A DNA stretch of 12,475 nucleotides from JBJXGC01 sp046154545 (GTDB lineage: Bacteria > Chloroflexota > Dehalococcoidia > Tepidiformales > Tepidiformaceae): NCBI GenBank assembly GCA_046154545.1, contig JBJXGC010000009.1, positions 1 through 12,475 on the forward strand. The letters run 5' to 3'. Shown here in pieces: positions 12,472 through 12,475 of the stretch. The stretch's first letter is position 1. Each line of letters starts with the position of its first letter. Position numbers and translations under genes: made by a program. The notes under the pieces are model-generated. The model made no database searches. It saw only the letters and a program-made list of their open reading frames with translations, and was not told where the DNA came from.

Positions 12472-12475
12472 GCGG

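Overview
The window is a gene-dense, GC-rich bacterial chromosome segment with no rRNA, tRNA, CRISPR, transposase or phage gene. GC-ending codons, several GTG starts, an LLM-class (F420-type) oxidoreductase, a FAD-dependent oxidoreductase of the GARCAGSP type, an acyl-CoA dehydrogenase and two PIN-domain toxin-antitoxin modules together suggest Chloroflexota, with Actinomycetota as the second choice. This assignment is inference, because no marker gene is present.

Layout. At the left edge a stem-loop with a T-rich tail ends an upstream gene. It is followed by a two-gene unit on the + strand: a membrane acyltransferase-3 protein and a Wzx/MATE-like flippase, probably for acylation and export of a cell-surface glycan (100-2609). 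A + strand flavin-reductase-like FMN protein follows (2733-3293). It converges with a minus-strand PIN toxin/partner pair (3314-3945). This pair is bracketed by two imperfect copies of the 3' end of the flavin reductase gene, and the outer copy is interrupted by a heptanucleotide tandem repeat. A minus-strand FAD oxidoreductase (4078-5208) is divergent from an exported helical protein with a Phe/Gly-rich middle (5396-6166), which is followed by a DinB-like putative metal-binding protein (6264-6914).

The DinB-like gene converges, with a 2-bp gap, on a minus-strand row that reads acyl-CoA dehydrogenase (10550-9384), GNAT C (9382-8603), GNAT B (8475-7723) and GNAT A (7696-6917). The three acetyltransferases are diverged paralogues. 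GNAT C starts one base after the dehydrogenase stop. A palindrome resembling a TetR-family operator lies just upstream of the dehydrogenase. Divergent from it is a Phd/YefM antitoxin region made of two tandem copies of a 287-bp unit, each with its own promoter-like element set so that transcription would begin at the ATG. Only the second copy is followed by a PIN toxin (11206-11571). That toxin converges, with a 3-bp gap, on an LLM-class oxidoreductase (12471-11575) whose start is at the window edge.

No gene-free stretch exceeds about 190 bases. The largest are 5209-5395 (divergent promoter region), 10551-10689 (palindrome and antitoxin promoter), 3946-4077 (repeats) and 8476-8602 (possible promoter for GNAT B and A). 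The metabolic genes are ordinary. The most notable features are the repeat-flanked toxin-antitoxin insertion, the duplicated antitoxin with its duplicated promoter, and the GNAT triplication. I see no clear evidence of a wholly new defence or metabolic system.
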